Origin: Hydrogenophaga sp.
GTDB lineage: Bacteria; Pseudomonadota; Gammaproteobacteria; Burkholderiales; Burkholderiaceae_C
NCBI RefSeq assembly: GCF_011772445.1
Contig: NZ_WVZN01000003.1
Coordinates: forward strand, 1-64,000
Direction of reading: 5' to 3'
DNA: 64,000 nt
Below are positions 54,094-63,170 of the stretch, in pieces (position 1 is the first letter of the stretch; every line of letters begins with the position of its first letter). Position numbers and translations under genes: made by a program. The notes beneath the pieces were generated by a model. It was not told the origin of the DNA and ran no database searches. It saw nothing but the letters and a program-made list of their open reading frames with translations.

Positions 54094-55203
54094 TCAGAAG
54101 CTGTGCCGCAGGCCCAGCATCACGCCGGTCTGCCCGCGCCCCGCCGCTGGCGCCACCGACGCGGCTTCACCCGCCGTCACCGAGTACGCGGCGGTGCCGC
54201 CGTTGCTCACGCGCCCCAGCAGGGCATAGGCCGACGTTCGACGGCTGAAGGCGTAATTGCCGCGCACCACCAGGGCACGCGCATTGGCGTCGGGGCGCTC
54301 GTCGCGCAGAGCGATCACTTGCGCATCCACGCTGAAGGCGCCCGCCACGGGCGTGCTCAGGCCCAGGTAGTACAGGTCGGTGGACAGCGGCGCGGGGCTC
54401 ACCTTCAACTCACGCCGCACCAGGCCCGCGCCCAGCTTCAGCGTGCCGAAGCGGAGGTAGCCGTTGAGGTGCGTGCGCGCGTCGGTATTGCCGGCCGCGG
54501 GCAGGGTCCCGGCCGGTTGACCGAAGAAGCCGCCGGTGGCGCCCCCTTCCAGCTTGTCGTGCGCCAGCGCCACGCCCCAGGTGGGCGCGTCGTACTTCGC
54601 CAGCAAGGACCAGGCGCGGCACTCGCCCGCGGCGTTCTCGCCGCCGCAGTTGGCGGGCGGCGCGCCGTCGCGGCCCAGCGAGTAGGTGGCCCCCAGCGTG
54701 ACGCCTTGGAACGTGCCCCGGTAAGACACCGAGTTGTCCGTGCGCGCATTGGGCAGGTAGGGGTCGAAGGCCGCGAGGCCGAAGACGGAGGGCCCGATCA
54801 CGTCCGCGTCCAGCATCGAGAAGAACGTCATCGTCCAGTGCCGGCCCAGCGTGAGCGTGCCCCAGCCGCCCGACAGGCCGACGAAGGCCTGACGGCCGAA
54901 GCCGCGACCGCCCTGCAACAGGTTGCCGGTGTCCACACCGAAGCCCGACTCCAGCGTGAACACCGCGCGCTGGCCACCGCCCAGGTCCTCGTTGCCCCTC
55001 AGGCCCCAGCGCGAGGGCAGTTGCCCGCCGCTGAGCCCGGGCATGCGCGTGACCGAGCGCCCGGCGGCGCCCACGTTGTTCACGCGCTCCACACCGGCAT
55101 CGACGATGCCGTAGAGCTGCACGCCCGGCGGTGCGGGTGCCTGCGCCTGCGCGCTGCTCGCGGCCAGGGCCATCGCGGCCGCCGCGCTGCTTGTCCATCT
55201 CAT
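54094..55203 (-). CDS. Gram-negative trimeric porin (betaproteobacterial type)
   Basis: Outer-membrane porin of 369 aa. A signal peptide (RWTSSAAAAMALAASSAQAQA) is followed by QLYGIVDAGVERVNN, the standard first strand of Burkholderiales porins, then alternating beta strands and the C-terminal GVMLGLRHSF with the terminal Phe recognised by the BAM machine. The start has GAGGAGACA. It sits between the oxygenase reductase and the Bug protein, which suggests a substrate-adapted porin rather than a housekeeping one. Confidence 0.93.
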   Translation of the reverse strand: MRWTSSAAAAMALAASSAQAQAPAPPGVQLYGIVDAGVERVNNVGAAGRSVTRMPGLSGGQLPSRWGLRGNEDLGGGQRAVFTLESGFGVDTGNLLQGGRGFGRQAFVGLSGGWGTLTLGRHWTMTFFSMLDADVIGPSVFGLAAFDPYLPNARTDNSVSYRGTFQGVTLGATYSLGRDGAPPANCGGENAAGECRAWSLLAKYDAPTWGVALAHDKLEGGATGGFFGQPAGTLPAAGNTDARTHLNGYLRFGTLKLGAGLVRRELKVSPAPLSTDLYYLGLSTPVAGAFSVDAQVIALRDERPDANARALVVRGNYAFSRRTSAYALLGRVSNGGTAAYSVTAGEAASVAPAAGRGQTGVMLGLRHSF

Positions 55204-55252
55204 GTCTTGTCTCCTCGTGGGTGGTTGTTCGGGGGAATGGCCGCGGGCGCGG

Positions 55253-56221
55253 CTAGAGGTCCAGCACCAACTGCGGTGTGAGCGCGCGGGACACACAGGG
55301 CGCCATGCAGTCGCCGCGCGCCTTCTCTTCGTCGGTCAGGAACAGGTCGTGGTGATCGGGCAGACCGCCAAGCACGCGCGTGACGCAGGTGCCGCAAACG
55401 CCCTGCTCGCAGGACGTGTCGATGGACACACCGGCCTCACGCAGCGCATCGACGATGGTGGTGCCCGGTGGCACCGACAGCACCTGCCCGCTGCGCGCCA
55501 GCGTCACCTGGATCGCGCCGGTGGCGGTGGACACGGGCAGCGGATCGGCGCTGAAGTACTCCAGGTGGACGCGCTCCTTCGGCCAAGCGCGCTCGGCCGC
55601 CACCGCGCACACCCGGTCCATGAAACCGCGCGGTCCGCACAGGTAGAGCTCCGCCCCCTCGGGTGGCCGCGACAGCGCCTCGCGCAGGCTGGCCTCGGTC
55701 TCGCTGTGCCCTTGCCCCAGGTGCAACGTGGTCTTCTCGCGAAAGCCCGGCGAACCCAGCAGATCCAGAAAGGCGGCCTGCGCGGCCGAGCGCGCGAAGT
55801 AGTGCAGATGGAACGATCGGCCGCGCCGCTGCAGCGCGCGGGCCATGCACAGCAAGGGCGTGATGCCGATCCCTCCGGCCACCAGCACCGAATGCGCCGC
55901 GTCCAGGTCGATGGGGAAATGGTTGCGCGGCGCCGAGATGGCCAGCGCGGTGCCCACGCGCAGGCGCTCATGCACCGCGCGCGAGCCGCCCCGCGACTGC
56001 GCCTCGCGCTTGACGGCGATCGTGTACGCGCACGCGTCCTCCATGGCGCCGCACAGGGAGTACTGGCGCACCAGCCCGGGGGCCAGGTGCAGGTCGATGT
56101 GCGCACCGGGCGCGAACGGAGGCAAGGGGGCACCGTCGGGTCGCGCAAAGCGCACCTGCAGCACGTCCTCGGCCACCGGCACGGTCTCGCTCACCACGAC
56201 GTCAAGCGTGGCCGAGGTCAT
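55253..56221 (-). CDS. Oxygenase reductase component, VanB/phthalate dioxygenase reductase type (locus 2)
   Basis: A 322-aa reductase with a flavin-binding barrel (APGAHIDLHLAPGLVRQYSLCG), an NAD-binding domain (VAGGIGITPLLCMARAL) and a C-terminal 2Fe-2S domain with C271, C276, C279 and C309. It has exactly the length and cysteine positions of the reductase at 16840-17808, so the two loci share an ancestral gene pair. Its start overlaps the end of the Rieske oxygenase by four bases. It supplies electrons to that oxygenase. Confidence 0.94.
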   Translation of the reverse strand: MTSATLDVVVSETVPVAEDVLQVRFARPDGAPLPPFAPGAHIDLHLAPGLVRQYSLCGAMEDACAYTIAVKREAQSRGGSRAVHERLRVGTALAISAPRNHFPIDLDAAHSVLVAGGIGITPLLCMARALQRRGRSFHLHYFARSAAQAAFLDLLGSPGFREKTTLHLGQGHSETEASLREALSRPPEGAELYLCGPRGFMDRVCAVAAERAWPKERVHLEYFSADPLPVSTATGAIQVTLARSGQVLSVPPGTTIVDALREAGVSIDTSCEQGVCGTCVTRVLGGLPDHHDLFLTDEEKARGDCMAPCVSRALTPQLVLDL

Positions 56222-57537
56222 GCCCGCTCCCGCACCGCGAACAGCGAGGCATCGGCCGCGAAGCCGGCGCAGTACCGCTCTTTGGATTCGCTCGTGCCCA
56301 TTTCGCCCGTGACCACCACCATGTCACGGAAGTCGTTCTGCGCCGGCTCGCGCACCACGCCGCGCGGGTCGCGCCCGGCCAGCACCTCATCCACCGCCTC
56401 GTCGAGCATGCGGCGCGCGCGCACGATGGCGATGTCGCTGGAGGACAGGTGCTCATTGGCCTGCTGGTGCACCACGCCCTGCGCCTGCGTGATCACGATG
56501 TCGTGCACGGAGAAGCATTCGCCCAGGCCGGCATAGGCCTGGCCCTTCATCGACTCGCGGTCCTGCGAATAGAGCTGTTCCTGGCGGCGCCACATGCGGT
56601 CGCCTTCGGCCTTCTCGGCGCTGTACTGGCGCTCCAGCGCGCCTTTGTCGAGCTGGCCGCTGCGGTGGAAGATGAACTCCCAGCGGTAGTGGTGCTCGTC
56701 GTCGATGGGCACGTCCCACAGCATGGTCAGGCCGCCCTCGCCGAGGTAGCCCTCGAAGCCGCCCACGGCGCAGGCGTTGGGCATCACGAAGTTGGTGATG
56801 CGCACCGAGCAGCGGTCACTGTCGGCGATGGCGCGGCGGGTGTAGAGCCGCACGCCGAATCGCGTGTCCTCGATCGAGAGTTCCGGGCGCGCCTGATTGG
56901 CGAACACACCCCAGCGCGCCTGCATCTGCGCATCGGCCAGCTCCAGCTGGTGCAGGAACGAGGTGTGCACCGGGTCGATGTTGCCCTCGCTGGCCTGCAG
57001 CCAGTTGCAGTCGCCCTGCCAGCGCGTCACGTAGCAATGCGCCGGCCCGCCTTGCAAGGCCGGGTAGCGCGGAAACAGCGGCGGCTCGCCGGGGCCGAGG
57101 TAGGCCCAGAACACGCCCGCCGCTTCGTGCAGCGGGTAGGACTTCATGTGGATGCGGTCCTTGGCGGTGGGCGAGGCCTCGGCGGGTTGATCGAGGCAGC
57201 GGCCATTCACGTCGAACAGCCAGCCGTGGTACGGGCAGCGCAGGCCGCCATCCTCCACGCGGCCCAGCGCCAGGTCGGTGCAGCGGTGCGCGCAACGGCG
57301 GTCGATCAGGCCGACCCGGTTCTGGTCGTCCCGGAACAGCACCAGGTCCTCGCTGAGCAGGCGAACGGGCTGTGGGGCGGCCCCGGGCGGCAGGGAATCG
57401 ATCAGGGCAACGGGTTGCCAGTAGCGGCGCAGCAGCTCACCGGCCGGCGTGCCGGGGCCGGTCTGCGTGAGGTACTGGTAGCGGTCGGGTCCGCGCGGCT
57501 TCGCGCGCACGGTCACAGGGGCGGTCATGTCGTTCAT
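56218..57537 (-). CDS. Rieske non-heme iron oxygenase, alpha subunit (VanA/phthalate class, locus 2)
   Basis: A 439-aa terminal oxygenase. Rieske ligands are C82-x-H84 and C101-x2-H104, and the iron site is NWLQASEGNIDPVHTSFLH with D188, H191 and H196. It begins with MNDMTAPV at 57537; a Met three codons later is an alternative, and the reading frame is open upstream into the regulatory region. It is the first gene of an oxygenase-reductase-porin-Bug operon divergent from a LysR regulator. The substrate is probably an aromatic acid or ether, but it cannot be determined here. Confidence 0.93.
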   Translation of the reverse strand: MNDMTAPVTVRAKPRGPDRYQYLTQTGPGTPAGELLRRYWQPVALIDSLPPGAAPQPVRLLSEDLVLFRDDQNRVGLIDRRCAHRCTDLALGRVEDGGLRCPYHGWLFDVNGRCLDQPAEASPTAKDRIHMKSYPLHEAAGVFWAYLGPGEPPLFPRYPALQGGPAHCYVTRWQGDCNWLQASEGNIDPVHTSFLHQLELADAQMQARWGVFANQARPELSIEDTRFGVRLYTRRAIADSDRCSVRITNFVMPNACAVGGFEGYLGEGGLTMLWDVPIDDEHHYRWEFIFHRSGQLDKGALERQYSAEKAEGDRMWRRQEQLYSQDRESMKGQAYAGLGECFSVHDIVITQAQGVVHQQANEHLSSSDIAIVRARRMLDEAVDEVLAGRDPRGVVREPAQNDFRDMVVVTGEMGTSESKERYCAGFAADASLFAVRERA

Positions 57538-57550
57538 GGTCAGGTCTGGT

Positions 57551-57583
57551 ACAAACAAAACTGATAACAGCTTCATTGTTTGT
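57551..57583. promoter_or_regulatory. ACAAACAA inverted repeat between the Rieske operon and LysR gene
   Basis: A perfect 8-bp inverted repeat, ACAAACAA (57551-57558) and TTGTTTGT (57576-57583), separated by 17 bases, lies 14-46 bases upstream of the oxygenase start. The arm centres are 25 bp apart, so a dimer or tetramer could bridge them. The position over the oxygenase leader suggests control of that operon. Confidence 0.5.
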
Positions 57584-57674
57584 TTGAACCGGACACGGCC
57601 TGAAGAGGACTTTCACGCAGCTCAGCTTTAAGATGAATGCATAGCTCGCACCCACCAACCGCGCTGAAACCGCC

Positions 57675-58610
57675 ATGGACATCAAGCAACTGCACAACTT
57701 CTGCAAGGTCGCCGAACTCGGCAGCCTCACGGCGGCCGCGCGCACCCTCGACCTCACGCAGGCCGCGCTCAGCCGGCAACTCGCCCTGCTGGAGGCGGAG
57801 CTGGAGGTGGAGCTGTTCCGCCGCACCGGCCGGGGCCTGGTGCCCACGCCCGCCGGCCAGCGCCTGCTGGAGCAGGCGCACCTCGTGCTCCAGCAGGTGG
57901 CGCTCATCCCGCGCGCGGTGCGCGGCGTGGGTGACGCGGTGCGGGGCCACCTCGCGCTGGGCCTGCCGCCCAGCCTGGCGCGGACCATCGTGGTGCCGCT
58001 GGTGGAAGCCTTCCAGGCGCACATCCCGGAGGCGGTGATGCGATCGGTGGATGGGCTGTCGGCCAACCTCGTCGAGCTGGTGGCCGGCGGCAAACTCGAC
58101 TGCGCCATCGTCTACAGCGTCGTGCCCACCGACAAGGTCGTGCTCACCCCACTGGCCGACGAGGCCTTGTACCTGGTTTCAGGTCCCGCCGGGGGGCCCC
58201 CACTGGGCAGCTCCGTGCCGTTGGCGGAGGTGGCCGACCTGCCCCTCATCACCGCCGGTCAGGACAACGCCGTGCACCAGACCTTGTGCATGGGCCTGGC
58301 GCGGCTGGGCCGCAAGCCCTGCGTGGCGCACGAGATTGCCAACCTCACCGCCATCCTCGACCTCGTGCGCAACGGACACGGCTACTCGGTCATTCCCCTG
58401 AGCGGCGTGCACTCCTGCATCGACGACGGCCTGCTGCGACTGCACCGCATCCGTCGGCCCGCCCTGCAGATTCCCTTGTTCATCGCTCAGCCTGCGCGCG
58501 CAGAGGATCCGCTGACGGTGAGCGAACTGAACTTGCTGCGCAACGTGGTGCTGGAGCAGCTCAGCCGCTTCGACGAGGACGTGGAAGGGGCGGTCGCCGC
58601 GCATCGGTGA
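57675..58610 (+). CDS. LysR-family transcriptional regulator
   Basis: A 311-aa LysR-type regulator. The helix-turn-helix is at about 1-60 (MDIKQLHNFCKVAELGSLTAAARTLDLTQAALSRQLALLEAELEVELFRR) and the two-lobed periplasmic-binding-like effector domain covers 90-300. It is divergent from the Rieske oxygenase operon and should control it, with a pathway intermediate as inducer. The OsmC gene follows on the same strand after about 107 bases. Confidence 0.94.
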   Translation: MDIKQLHNFCKVAELGSLTAAARTLDLTQAALSRQLALLEAELEVELFRRTGRGLVPTPAGQRLLEQAHLVLQQVALIPRAVRGVGDAVRGHLALGLPPSLARTIVVPLVEAFQAHIPEAVMRSVDGLSANLVELVAGGKLDCAIVYSVVPTDKVVLTPLADEALYLVSGPAGGPPLGSSVPLAEVADLPLITAGQDNAVHQTLCMGLARLGRKPCVAHEIANLTAILDLVRNGHGYSVIPLSGVHSCIDDGLLRLHRIRRPALQIPLFIAQPARAEDPLTVSELNLLRNVVLEQLSRFDEDVEGAVAAHR

Positions 58611-58717
58611 GGCCAGCGCCCCGCTGTCCGGCGGCAGAGGCGCGCCGGGACTTGGCCGCCGAAGCGCTTGCTGCCATCATTCGCGCCGCTGGCGCACCCG
58701 CGCCGCCAGGAGCCCCC

Positions 58718-59236
58718 ATGAGCGCAGCGCACATTCGCCAATCCGTGGAGGAGCTCGCGAAGCACTTCGCGGACAACCCGCAGGACGCCATCTCGCGGGA
58801 CAAGCCGGCGGTGGCCACCGTGGAGTCGGGCCTGCGCTGCAAGGCCGTGGGGCCCAAGGGCGAGGTGCTGATCACCGACATGCCGGCGCCCATCGGCGGC
58901 GGTGGCAGCGCGCCCACGCCGGGCTGGTACCTGCGCGCCGCACTGGCCAATTGCGACGCCACCATGATCGCCCTGCGCGCGGCGCAGCTCGGCATCGAGC
59001 TCAGCCAGCTGGAAGTGACAGTGGGCAGCCGCTCGGACAACCGCGGCCTGCTGGGCGCGGGCGATGGCGAGGCCCACGCCGGGCCGCTGGACGTTCAGCT
59101 CACCGTGCGCATCGCCGCGCCCGGCGTGCCGGCGCAGACGCTGCATGAACTCGTGCAGTGGGCCGAAGCCCACTCGCCCGTGGGCGATGCGCTGCGCCGG
59201 GCCCTGACCGTAAGGGCCGAGGTCCAGGTGGCCTGA
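58718..59236 (+). CDS. OsmC-family protein
   Basis: A 172-aa OsmC/Ohr-superfamily protein, potentially a thiol peroxidase for organic hydroperoxides. One conserved cysteine is in LANCDATMIALRAAQLGIE (about 87), while I do not see the first catalytic Cys in the usual place, only a Cys at about 41 in GLRCKAVG. Peroxidase activity is therefore uncertain. CAGGAG lies six bases before the ATG at 58718. It is monocistronic between the LysR gene and a convergent DUF2789 gene. Confidence 0.83.
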   Translation: MSAAHIRQSVEELAKHFADNPQDAISRDKPAVATVESGLRCKAVGPKGEVLITDMPAPIGGGGSAPTPGWYLRAALANCDATMIALRAAQLGIELSQLEVTVGSRSDNRGLLGAGDGEAHAGPLDVQLTVRIAAPGVPAQTLHELVQWAEAHSPVGDALRRALTVRAEVQVA

Positions 59237-59264
59237 GCGCGCCGGCGCGCCCTCGCCGCGCGCC

Positions 59265-59525
59265 TCAGCGCGGGCCGGCCTCGTGCCCCATCGCGTCCGC
59301 GTGCAGGGCTTCGTTGAGCTGGTCCACCACCAGCGCCCAGGGCGCGTCGGCCTTGATCTGCTCGGCCAGGAACTGGCGCTGGGCGTCGTTCCAGTGCGGC
59401 GCGTCGCAGATGTGCACGTCGGCGGGGATCTGGTGGTCCACGATGAAACGCGCGATGTCCTGTTCACCGGCGTCGAGCCCCAGTTGCAGGAACAGGTTGG
59501 TCATTCGGGGGGTGGTTTCGTCCAT
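59265..59525 (-). CDS. DUF2789-family protein
   Basis: An 86-aa protein of DUF2789, a small family of unknown function, recognised by MTNLFLQLGLDAGEQDIARFIVDHQIP and APHWNDAQRQFLAEQIKADAPWALVVDQLNEALH. AGGAG lies before the ATG at 59525. It is divergent from the TspO gene and convergent with osmC. Confidence 0.87.
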   Translation of the reverse strand: MDETTPRMTNLFLQLGLDAGEQDIARFIVDHQIPADVHICDAPHWNDAQRQFLAEQIKADAPWALVVDQLNEALHADAMGHEAGPR

Positions 59526-59683
59526 CGCGGCAATCTCCTGAGCGTTTCGAGAATGCGGGGATTGTCGGCGACCGTTCGGCGGCTGGCTTGTAGGCCAAGG
59601 CCGCGTCGTGGGCGCACGACACCCGGTCGAGCACGGCTTCGGCGGTATGGTCCTGCCGATCACGGCTTGCCCGCTCACCGCCC

Positions 59684-60187
59684 ATGCCACGCACGCTCTT
59701 CACCTCACCGCCCTCGCCCTGGCCCAGCCTCGCCGTCTGGCTGCTGCTCTGCTTCGCCGCCGCCGCCATCGGGGCCGTCGCCTCCGCCAACGCGCCGGAT
59801 TTCTACGCCCAGCTGAACCGCCCGGCCTGGGCGCCGCCGGCCTGGCTCTTCGGCCCGGTGTGGACGGTTCTGTATGGGTTGATGGCGCTGTCGGCCTGGG
59901 TGGTCTGGCGTGAGGTGCGACTCGAACAGGGTTTCGCGGTGTATGGGCTGTTTGGTGCCCAACTCGCCGCCAACGCGCTGTGGACCTGGCTCTTCTTCGC
60001 CTGGCGACAAGGCCAGTGGGCCTTCGTCGAGATCCTGGTCCTCATCGCGCTGATCGTGGCGACGATGAAGGTCTTCTGGCGCATCAGGCCACCCGCGGCC
60101 GCGCTGCTCGTGCCCTACCTGGCCTGGGTCTGCTTCGCCGCCGCGCTCACCTTCTCCATCTGGCAGCGCAACCCCGGCCTGCTGTAG
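59684..60187 (+). CDS. tspO: TspO/MBR-family tryptophan-rich sensory protein
   Basis: Membrane protein of 167 aa with five helices that binds porphyrins and tetrapyrroles. The signature LNRPAWAPPAWLFGPVWTVLYGLMALSAW (about 43-71) is intact, and tryptophans are frequent throughout. No haem or photosynthesis genes are adjacent, so a role in stress or porphyrin handling is the likeliest. It has no clear ribosome-binding site. It converges on creA. Confidence 0.94.
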   Translation: MPRTLFTSPPSPWPSLAVWLLLCFAAAAIGAVASANAPDFYAQLNRPAWAPPAWLFGPVWTVLYGLMALSAWVVWREVRLEQGFAVYGLFGAQLAANALWTWLFFAWRQGQWAFVEILVLIALIVATMKVFWRIRPPAAALLVPYLAWVCFAAALTFSIWQRNPGLL

Positions 60188-60196
60188 CGGGCGCGT

Positions 60197-60661
60197 TCAG
60201 CGCAGCGGAATCGGCGTGGCGCGGTCCACCGCCACCACCGCCACCGAGTTCTGCGGCGAGCCCTCGATCAGGCGATCGGAGTACGTCAGGTAAACCAGCG
60301 AGTGCCGCTTCGCGTCGACCATGCGCACGATGCGCAGGCGCTTGAAGACCAGGCTGATGCGCTCGCTGAACACCTCTTCCTGGGCCTTGATGGGCTTGGG
60401 GATGCTGATCGGCCCGGTCTGGCGGCAGGCGATGGACGCCTCGGCCTTGTCTTCCGCCAGCCCGAGCGCGCCGCTGATGCCACCCGTGCGGGCGCGCGAC
60501 ATGTAGCAGGTGACGCCGTTGACGCCGGGGTCGTCGTGCGCCTCGACCACGATCTTGTGGTCGGGGCCGATGAACTTGAACACAGTGTCGACGGAGCCGA
60601 TTTCTTCGGCGTGGGCGAGCGAGGCGAAGACCAACAACAGGGAGCAGGCGAGGCGGCGCAT
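60197..60661 (-). CDS. creA: CreA-family periplasmic protein
   Basis: A 154-aa CreA homologue with a signal peptide ([20 protein letters not shown]) and the family core [26 protein letters not shown] and [23 protein letters not shown]. The function of CreA is not known. The start at 60661 gives a proper signal peptide; an upstream in-frame ATG at 60703 would bury it. Confidence 0.92.
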   Translation of the reverse strand: MRRLACSLLLVFASLAHAEEIGSVDTVFKFIGPDHKIVVEAHDDPGVNGVTCYMSRARTGGISGALGLAEDKAEASIACRQTGPISIPKPIKAQEEVFSERISLVFKRLRIVRMVDAKRHSLVYLTYSDRLIEGSPQNSVAVVAVDRATPIPLR

Positions 60662-60771
60662 GGGTGGGGCTTTCGGCAAGGCGTTGACCAGACGGCGGTG
60701 CATGATCCGCCATCTCCGACGGACCACCGCACACAGGCCATCATGCCCGAGCAGCCCGCCCGGCCGACCGC

Positions 60772-61164
60772 TCAGGGCATGGCGTCGTGGTGGAACACCT
60801 TGCTGACGATGCGCCAGTCGCCGTCCAGCTTCACCAAGGTCAGCAGATCGATGAACGCCTTGGGCGGGATGGAACACTCGAGCCGGACGAACGCGGTCAC
60901 CGGGCCCGCGAACTCGATGGCGAGGATGCGGTCGGTGCGCGCATGGCCCTGGCTCGCCGGTGAGGGGCGCTGCGCCACGCGGGGAAAGTAGCTCGCCATG
61001 TCCAGGTGCAGCAGGTGGCCGTCCGTGGCGCTGAAGTAGTGCGCCTCGGGGTGAAAGACCTGCTCCAGCAGCGCCACGTCGCTGTGGTGCAGGCCGTCGA
61101 AGTAGCGCCCCAGCACCTGCGCGACGGCCGCGCTCTCGCGGGCGAAATCCGCCGCCGCGCTCAC
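60772..61164 (-). CDS. NTF2-like (SnoaL/DUF4440-type) protein
   Basis: A 130-aa protein with the NTF2 cone fold, starting [31 protein letters not shown] and ending [14 protein letters not shown], resembling the 'putative lumazine-binding' and SnoaL-like groups. It overlaps the preceding tautomerase gene by four bases (ATGA), so the two are made together with the flavodoxin-like reductase further upstream. Its role is unknown. Confidence 0.85.
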   Translation of the reverse strand: MSAAADFARESAAVAQVLGRYFDGLHHSDVALLEQVFHPEAHYFSATDGHLLHLDMASYFPRVAQRPSPASQGHARTDRILAIEFAGPVTAFVRLECSIPPKAFIDLLTLVKLDGDWRIVSKVFHHDAMP

Positions 61165-61367
61165 GATGTGCCCCGTCGCCGGTATTGCAGCGCGGGCAAG
61201 CCGCCCACGCCCCAGTTGTCGAGATCGATCTCATCGATCACCACATGCGTGAGCGCGGGGTCCTTGTCGAGCACACGCTGCAGCAGGCCCGTTACGCCGG
61301 CGATCAGTTCGGCCTTCTGTTGCGCGCTCACGTTCTCGCGCGTCACCTGGATGTTCACGTAGGGCAT
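61161..61367 (-). CDS. 4-Oxalocrotonate tautomerase-family protein
   Basis: A 68-aa tautomerase with the catalytic Pro exposed after Met removal ([11 protein letters not shown]). The sequence [14 protein letters not shown] occupies the place of the usual active-site loop. It is part of a three-gene operon with an NAD(P)H:quinone reductase-like flavoprotein and an NTF2-like protein, possibly acting on a dienol or quinone-derived compound. Confidence 0.92.
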   Translation of the reverse strand: MPYVNIQVTRENVSAQQKAELIAGVTGLLQRVLDKDPALTHVVIDEIDLDNWGVGGLPALQYRRRGTS

Positions 61368-61376
61368 GGCGGCGCC

Positions 61377-61931
61377 TCAGTTCAGGCGCTGCACCGCTTC
61401 GCGAATCCGCTCGCCGAACAGGCGCGCGGTGCGCAGATCGCCAGGCACCAGTTCATCGGCCGACGCGTCCGATGGCGTGGCGGCCATGAGCCCACTGAAG
61501 GAGGCCAGGTAGTTCACGTCGTCGCGCACCGAGGCCTTGGCATTGGCCGGCAGCATGCCCGTGCCCACCCACAGCATGCCGTGCTGCTGCGTGAAGGTGA
61601 ACAGCGAATTCAGCGTGGCCAGCTTGTCGCCGTTGATGCCGGCGGAGTTGGTGAAGCCGGCCGCCAGCTTGTTCTTCCACTGCTGGTTCATCCACACGCC
61701 AGTGGTGGCGTCCTGGAAGCGCTTGAACTGCCAGCTGACGTTGCCCATGTAGGTCGGCGTGCCGAAGACGATGGCGTCGGACGCGGCCAGGCGGGCCCAG
61801 TCCGGCTCGCTGACGCGGCCGTCCTGGTCGATCTCGATCAGGTCGGCGCCGCTGCCTTGCGCCACGGCCTGCGCGAGCTTTCGGGTATGGCCGTAGCCAC
61901 TGTGGAAAACGATGCTGATGCGGGAAGTCAT
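61377..61931 (-). CDS. Flavodoxin/NAD(P)H:quinone oxidoreductase-like protein
   Basis: A 184-aa flavoprotein of the WrbA/flavodoxin group. The FMN phosphate-binding loop is HSGYGHTRKLAQ (about 11-22), with FGTPTYMGNVSWQFKRFQD and the TGSxGG-like region further on. It would carry out two-electron reduction of quinones, avoiding semiquinone radicals. It is the first gene of an operon with a tautomerase and an NTF2-like protein and is divergent from a LysR regulator. Confidence 0.9.
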   Translation of the reverse strand: MTSRISIVFHSGYGHTRKLAQAVAQGSGADLIEIDQDGRVSEPDWARLAASDAIVFGTPTYMGNVSWQFKRFQDATTGVWMNQQWKNKLAAGFTNSAGINGDKLATLNSLFTFTQQHGMLWVGTGMLPANAKASVRDDVNYLASFSGLMAATPSDASADELVPGDLRTARLFGERIREAVQRLN

Positions 61932-62044
61932 GGTGTGCCTCGTGCCCTGAAAGGGCGGTTGAAAAACGATGCCGTGATGGTATTCATCGCCTTTCCATTG
62001 ATAAACACATATACTTGAACTTCATTCATTACATGACGTAAATC
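61932..62044. promoter_or_regulatory. AT-rich divergent promoter region between quinone reductase and LysR genes
   Basis: This 113-bp gap is markedly more AT-rich than its surroundings from about 61975 to 62040 and holds promoter-like TTGATA, TATACT and TTGAAC elements in both directions. A LysR-type divergent promoter and autoregulatory site is expected here, but I cannot single out one operator. Confidence 0.4.
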
Positions 62045-62977
62045 ATGGCTCGCGAATTCGGCGTCACCTCCCTGGGCAGCATCGAACTCTTCTGCCTGGC
62101 GGCCGACCTGGAGAGCTTCACCGCCGCCGCGCGGCAGGCCGCGCTGACGCCAGCCGCCGTCAGCCGCGCCATCGGCCGCCTGGAAGAACGCCTGCAGGTG
62201 CGCCTGTTCGTGCGGACCACGCGGCGCATCCGCCTCACCGACGAAGGACGCGCCTACCACCAGCAGTGCAAGCAGGCCCTGGGGCAACTGGCGGAAGCCG
62301 AACGCCAGCTCAGCGGCCACCAGGCGCAGCCGGCGGGCGTGGTGCGCATCAGCGCGCCCACCTCGTTCGGGCACCACCGCCTGCTGCCGCTGCTGCCGGC
62401 GTTTCGCGCGCGCCACCCGCAGGTGGCGGTAGACGTGCAACTGAGCAACCGCAACATCGACTTCACCGCCGATGGCTTCGACCTGGCGGTGCGCGGGCGC
62501 GTGCAGGCCGACTCGGGCCTCATCGCGCGCCCGCTGATGGACGCGGAGCTGGTGGTGGTGGCAACGAAGGCCTACCTGCGCCAGCGCGGCACGCCGAAGT
62601 CGGTGGAGGATCTGCGCCAGCACGACTGCATCCAGTTCGTGCTGCCGCGCACCGGGCAGCACGTGCCCTGGCGCCTGCGCGTGGATGGCGATGAGAGCGA
62701 CGTCCCCACGCAGGGCGGCATTTCCGTGTCCGAGGACATCGTGGGCGTCGCCACGCTGGCGCGTGCGGGCGCGGGCCTGGCGCAGATCTACCGCTTCATG
62801 ATCGAGAAGGACCTGGACAGCGGCACCCTGGTGGAGGTGCTGAAGCCGCTGGGCGGCGCCTCGCGGCCGTTCTCGCTCATCTACCCCGCCAACCGGCACA
62901 TGCCCTTGCGCGTGCGCGCCCTGGCGGATTTCCTGGTGGCGAGCATGAAGCCCCGGCGCAGCCCGGGACGCGCTTGA
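62045..62977 (+). CDS. LysR-family transcriptional regulator (CrgA-like group)
   Basis: A 310-aa LysR-type regulator. The helix-turn-helix is at about 8-65 (SIELFCLAADLESFTAAARQAALTPAAVSRAIGRLEERLQVRLFVRTTRRIRLTDEG) and the effector domain spans 90-300. The TxRRxxLT-type ending of the winged helix and the GVVRISAPTSFGHHRLLPLLPAF segment mark the CrgA/aromatic-response group. It is divergent from the quinone-reductase operon and probably induces it in response to quinones or electrophiles. Confidence 0.94.
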   Translation: MAREFGVTSLGSIELFCLAADLESFTAAARQAALTPAAVSRAIGRLEERLQVRLFVRTTRRIRLTDEGRAYHQQCKQALGQLAEAERQLSGHQAQPAGVVRISAPTSFGHHRLLPLLPAFRARHPQVAVDVQLSNRNIDFTADGFDLAVRGRVQADSGLIARPLMDAELVVVATKAYLRQRGTPKSVEDLRQHDCIQFVLPRTGQHVPWRLRVDGDESDVPTQGGISVSEDIVGVATLARAGAGLAQIYRFMIEKDLDSGTLVEVLKPLGGASRPFSLIYPANRHMPLRVRALADFLVASMKPRRSPGRA

Positions 62978-63170
62978 ATACAGGCGCGATTCCGTCGGCA
63001 TCCAGCGGCACGCGCTGCACCGCGAACAACCAACCACTGTGCGCCACTTCCGGCGGTTCGCCAAGTGCGGAAATCCCAGTGGCCGAGCGCTTTCCCTGGT
63101 CTTCACAATGGTCCGCAGCTTGCCCCGCCCAAGGACCGAGGTCCAGAACAAGAAGACCCGAGAACAAGAC

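Noticed and set aside
62978-63170. A small gene between the LysR gene and the GAF-PAS sensor
   Set aside because: The short frames on both strands have no ribosome-binding site or recognisable motif, and one is simply an extension out of the lysR end.
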